Shown here: positions 61,121 through 64,000 of the stretch, piece by piece | How positions within the stretch are numbered: the stretch's first letter is position 1 | How the letters are laid out: each line of letters opens with the position of its first letter | Origin: an uncultured Sphingobacteriaceae bacterium | GTDB taxonomy: Bacteria > Bacteroidota > Bacteroidia > Sphingobacteriales > Sphingobacteriaceae | Assembly (NCBI GenBank): GCA_946480915.1 | Contig: CAMLLO010000007.1 | Location: 1 to 64,000, forward strand | DNA: 64,000 bases | Reading direction: 5' to 3' | The notes under the pieces: generated by a model | What the model saw: the letters and a program-made list of their open reading frames with translations, nothing else | Database searches by the model: none | Told to the model about the DNA's origin: nothing | Translations under genes and position numbers: made by a program

Positions 61121-63268
61121 ATGGCAAGTTCAACCAGCCGACGAGACTTCTTGAAAATGGCAGCAACCGCGGGAGGCGGATTAATGCTTGGCTTTGATTG
61201 GTTCAGTGTAAATGCAGAGATCCCTACTGTGGTTTCTAAAGCCGCATTGGCTGCAGGAAACGCCGAATTCAACAGCTACCTTTCTATTTCGAGTGATAAT
61301 ATAATTACCATCTTTTCTCCCAACCCCGAGCTGGGGCAAAATATCATGACTTCCTTTCCAATGGTGGTAGCGGAAGAACTGGAAGCCGACTGGACAAAAG
61401 TGAGTGTTGTTCAGGCTGCATTTGATGCAAAGAAATTTGAGCGACAGGTTACCGGGGGAAGCGGGGCTGTTCCCCATTCATGGAAACGCCTCAGAAGGGC
61501 AGGCGCAACGGCAAAACATATGCTGGTTGAAGCCGGCGCAAAACGCTGGAATGTGCCTGTTGATGAATGCTCTGCCAGTAATGGAATGGTCGTTCATGCT
61601 AAATCGGGTAATAAACTCAGTTTCGGCGCCCTTGCGGAGGATGCCTCCAAGCTTGCTGTTCCGGCGGAAGTAAAATTAAAAGACCGCAAAGATTTTAAAT
61701 TGATTGGTACAGCGGTAAGAAATGTTGCCAATAAAAATATCGCTACTGGTAAGCCCTTGTATGGTATGGATTTTCATCGCGAAGGCATGCTGATAGCAAT
61801 GATTCAGCGCCCTGAAGCGTTTGGGATGAAGCTCAAATTTGTAGATGATAAGGCCGCGAAAGCGATGCCGGGGATTATCGACGTTGTAAGTTTTAAAAAT
61901 AATGTAGCTGTAGTAGGCAAATCGACCTGGCAAATACTTAAAGCCAAAAAGCTTTTAAAGATTGAGTACGAAAAAGCCGGTAATATTGAAAGCACTGCAG
62001 ATCATGATAAAATATTTCTCGACCTTTTAAACGGCTCGAATGCGCAGGTGAGGAGGAAGGAAGGTGATGTGGAGACTGCTTTTAAAAACGCAGCCAAAAT
62101 TGTAAAAAGCGATTATCAATGTCCTTTTCTGCCTCATAATCCAATGGAGCCAATGAACTTTTTTGCTCATGTAAGGCCAGATGGGGTGGAATTGGTGGGC
62201 CCAACTCAAACTCCCGGAAGCGCACGATCAGGAGTGTCAAAACTACTAGGCATACCGGAAGATAAAATCACTGTCGAAATTACCCGCCTGGGCGGAGGTT
62301 TCGGAAGACGATTAATGACTGATTACGCGCTGGAAGCGGCAGAATTATCCAGTTTAATTAAAGCTCCTGTAAAGGTAATCTGGACCCGTGAGGACGATAT
62401 GATGGGAGGCAATTATCGCCCTGCTGTCCGTTATCGTTTTGAAGCGGCATTGGATGATAAGGGGAATATGACTGGCTATAGGTTAAGAGGAGCAGGAATT
62501 AACGCCGGAAACCCAACCCGCGAAAATAATTTCCCTTCCGGTGCTGTGGACAACCTTTTGATTGAATCCGTTGAGCATAGATCACCAATAACTACAGCTC
62601 CATGGAGAGCCCCTATCACTAATTTTTTGGGCTATGCAGAGCAAGCATTTATAGATGAAGTTGCCCAGGCTGCCAAAAAGGATCCGATTCAGTTCAGGCT
62701 TGAACTGCTGGAAAAAGCAAAAACCTCACCGGCAGGTGCGGTTCGTTATGATATTGACCGCATGATTGGTGTGATCAAACTTGCTGCCGAAAAATCTGGC
62801 TGGGGTACAAAAAAGGATGTTTCACAGGGGTTTAGTGTTTACTTTTCACATGCTTCATATGTGGCCCAGGTTGCCGATGTGGTACTAAAAGCAGGAAAGC
62901 CCGTGGTGCAGAAAATATATGCTGCAATTGACTGCGGCGAAGTGATAAACCTGAGTGGTGCCCGCCAGCAGGTTATGGGTGGTATTGTCGACGGGCTTGG
63001 TCATGCTATGTATGGCAATCTGACTTTTAAAGATGGTGTCCCCGAACAAAACAACTACAATAAGTACCGCTTAATCAGGATGAAAGAGATCCCTGAAATA
63101 GAAACGTATTTTGTGAACAACGGTATTGATCCCACAGGATTGGGTGAGCCTGCTCTTCCGCCAGCCGGAGGCGCCGTTGCCAATGCGATATTTAAAGCTA
63201 CCGGTCAACGCTTAAAAGTTCAGCCTTTTATACAAAACGAAGTTTTTAAGGGAAAGAAGGCGGTCTAA
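61121..63268 (+). CDS. iorB: Molybdopterin-binding subunit of a xanthine-dehydrogenase-family enzyme (IorB-like)
   Basis: A 715-residue large subunit. It begins with a twin-arginine signal (TSRRDFLKMAATAGGGLMLG), so the complex is exported folded with its cofactor. Core segments: NPELGQNIMTSFPMVVAEEL, GGSGAVPHSWKRLRRAGATA, CPFLPHNPMEPMNFFAHV, RLGGGFGRRLMTDYALEA, APWRAPITNFLGYAEQAFID and GLGEPALPPAGGAVANAIF, which carries the catalytic Glu (GEP). It is one polypeptide as in IorB and not the three-subunit xanthine dehydrogenase. Cofactor maturation genes (XdhC-like) are not in the window. The likely reaction is oxidation of an aldehyde or N-heterocycle in the periplasm. Confidence 0.93.
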   Translation: MASSTSRRDFLKMAATAGGGLMLGFDWFSVNAEIPTVVSKAALAAGNAEFNSYLSISSDNIITIFSPNPELGQNIMTSFPMVVAEELEADWTKVSVVQAAFDAKKFERQVTGGSGAVPHSWKRLRRAGATAKHMLVEAGAKRWNVPVDECSASNGMVVHAKSGNKLSFGALAEDASKLAVPAEVKLKDRKDFKLIGTAVRNVANKNIATGKPLYGMDFHREGMLIAMIQRPEAFGMKLKFVDDKAAKAMPGIIDVVSFKNNVAVVGKSTWQILKAKKLLKIEYEKAGNIESTADHDKIFLDLLNGSNAQVRRKEGDVETAFKNAAKIVKSDYQCPFLPHNPMEPMNFFAHVRPDGVELVGPTQTPGSARSGVSKLLGIPEDKITVEITRLGGGFGRRLMTDYALEAAELSSLIKAPVKVIWTREDDMMGGNYRPAVRYRFEAALDDKGNMTGYRLRGAGINAGNPTRENNFPSGAVDNLLIESVEHRSPITTAPWRAPITNFLGYAEQAFIDEVAQAAKKDPIQFRLELLEKAKTSPAGAVRYDIDRMIGVIKLAAEKSGWGTKKDVSQGFSVYFSHASYVAQVADVVLKAGKPVVQKIYAAIDCGEVINLSGARQQVMGGIVDGLGHAMYGNLTFKDGVPEQNNYNKYRLIRMKEIPEIETYFVNNGIDPTGLGEPALPPAGGAVANAIFKATGQRLKVQPFIQNEVFKGKKAV

Positions 63269-63297
63269 GTTTTTTCGGGTTTTAAACCACACCTTGA

Positions 63298-63322
63298 TCC
63301 CCTCCTTGAAATAAGGAGGGGA
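63298..63322. terminator. GC-rich hairpin after the hydroxylase operon
   Basis: TCCCCTCCTT and AAGGAGGGGA pair perfectly over ten bases around loop GAAAT, 30 bases past the iorB stop codon. There is no T-tract, so it may be a repeat element as well as or instead of a terminator. The roughly 210 bases between it and the next gene show no convincing reading frame. Confidence 0.45.
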
Positions 63323-63534
63323 GTATAGCGCTTCAACGAGGCGCTTTAAGTATTCGGGATTCTTCTTCTTTAGTATTCGATGCTGTTGGCGCTTTGTGTT
63401 TAGACGAATTGCAGCGGCATACAGCACTACGTTTCATTGATACTCATAGCAAGTCCAATGAATTTATTTCAAACTCAAACAATCCTAATCCTAAGGAGTT
63501 TATCTTCAAGTCGCTCTCATTTAACCTTCTGAAA

Positions 63535-64000
63535 ATGAATTTTATTAAGTCCGAAAATCATGACGGAACATCTGTCAATTTATATTATGAAGATTGGGGT
63601 ACTGGAAACCCTGTAGTATTTATCCATGGCTGGCCTTTAGACCACCAAATGTGGGAACACCAGATGCGGGTACTCCCGGAGATGGGTTTGCGTTGTATTG
63701 CCTATGATCGCCGCGGTTTTGGAAAATCGGACAAGCCATGGAGCGGCTACGATTACGATACCTTCGCCGACGATTTAAAAGCTGTTTTAGATCAGCTTGA
63801 TTTGCAGAACGTAACTCTGGTAGGTTTTTCAATGGGTGGCGGAGAAGTAGTACGTTACTTTAGCCGGCATGGCGGAAACAGGGTTACTAAAGTAGTGCTT
63901 CTATCCTCTATCGCACCCTTTACCTTAAAAACAGACGATAACCCCGATGGCGTGCCGATCGAGACTTTGCATGAAATGATCACTAACATTCAGGAAGATC
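63535..64000 (+). CDS. Alpha/beta hydrolase (chloroperoxidase-like), 3' end outside window
   Basis: An incomplete alpha/beta hydrolase of the non-haem chloroperoxidase/arylesterase type. The first 155 residues are present: VNLYYEDWGTGNPVVFIHGWPL (oxyanion-hole HGW), GLRCIAYDRRGFGKSDKPW, DDLKAVLDQLDLQNVTLVG and nucleophile elbow GFSMGGGEVVRY with the catalytic Ser. The acid and histidine of the triad lie beyond the right edge. The start is ATG 63535 (MNFIKSENHDG). The substrate is not predictable. Confidence 0.9.
   Translation, partial: MNFIKSENHDGTSVNLYYEDWGTGNPVVFIHGWPLDHQMWEHQMRVLPEMGLRCIAYDRRGFGKSDKPWSGYDYDTFADDLKAVLDQLDLQNVTLVGFSMGGGEVVRYFSRHGGNRVTKVVLLSSIAPFTLKTDDNPDGVPIETLHEMITNIQED

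Noticed and set aside
63212..63427. 71-codon minus-strand frame over the end of iorB
   Set aside because: It runs through the coding end of iorB and the GC-rich hairpin, and resembles no family I know.
1..64000. tRNA, rRNA, phage, integrase or toxin-antitoxin loci
   Set aside because: I looked through the intergenic gaps and small frames and found no cloverleaf-like sequence, integrase, transposase or toxin-antitoxin pair that I could support.

Overview
The window looks like chromosomal DNA of a Bacteroidota bacterium, most likely a soil or plant-associated member of the Sphingobacteriales (Pedobacter or Mucilaginibacter type). This placement is inferred from family content: a PorP/SprF plus gliding-motility C-terminal (type IX secretion) pair, a cytoplasmic poly-HAMP hybrid kinase, DUF4905, Bacteroidota-style GH28 and GH29 enzymes, an MG2/plug protein without a barrel, and AT-leaning intergenic DNA with few Shine-Dalgarno sites. 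No rRNA, tRNA, CRISPR array, transposase, integrase or phage gene is visible.

Layout. Bases 1-4.7 kb are loosely packed: a decaying 21-bp tandem repeat, DUF808 membrane protein, DinB-fold protein, tspO, short palindromic dispersed repeats, a broken GNAT acetyltransferase and a VOC protein. Bases 4.9-7.4 kb carry an alcohol dehydrogenase/SDR pair and an SRPBCC protein. Bases 7.5-12.3 kb carry the first sugar block: a GH28 polygalacturonase-like enzyme, a lipoprotein, and an L-fucose/L-rhamnose mutarotase followed by a GH29 alpha-L-fucosidase; a second GH28 lies at 24.7-26.0 kb. Bases 12.6-16 kb hold an SDR divergent from an HxlR regulator and Bcr/CflA efflux pump, then a subclass B3 metallo-beta-lactamase with a Gln metal-site variant. 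Bases 16-28.4 kb hold an acyl-CoA dehydrogenase/histidine kinase pair, the MG2/plug protein, a flavin monooxygenase-like enzyme, an OmpA protein, DUF4197, a small lipoprotein and a small beta-barrel.

Bases 28.8-37.8 kb are the most striking part: a four-gene signalling operon headed by a 1910-residue soluble hybrid kinase with about 21 HAMP units (nine near-identical 276-bp repeats), GAF, kinase core and three receivers, followed by a receiver-kinase, a membrane CHASE3 kinase and a lone receiver. None has a DNA-binding output domain. Downstream on the other strand is a 1353-residue PKD adhesin-like protein with a type B type IX secretion signal and its PorP/SprF partner.

Bases 43-53 kb are mostly housekeeping: DinB protein, SpmAB-like membrane protein with methylglyoxal synthase, pyrG-yidC, DUF4905-LysM/DPBB-uridine kinase, long NfeD and Dps. 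Bases 53.6-64 kb hold an SRPBCC membrane protein, a DEDDh exonuclease, a GlxA-type regulator, a tight TetR/ABC1 kinase/MpaB-like oxygenase operon, an IorAB-like molybdenum hydroxylase and the start of an alpha/beta hydrolase cut by the window edge.

The best candidates for under-described biology are the poly-HAMP signalling operon, the TetR-ABC1-MpaB cassette, the MG2/plug protein and the second GH28, which has lost the usual active-site histidine. No complete new defence or mobile system was found. All domain assignments were made by eye from motifs; no database search was run.
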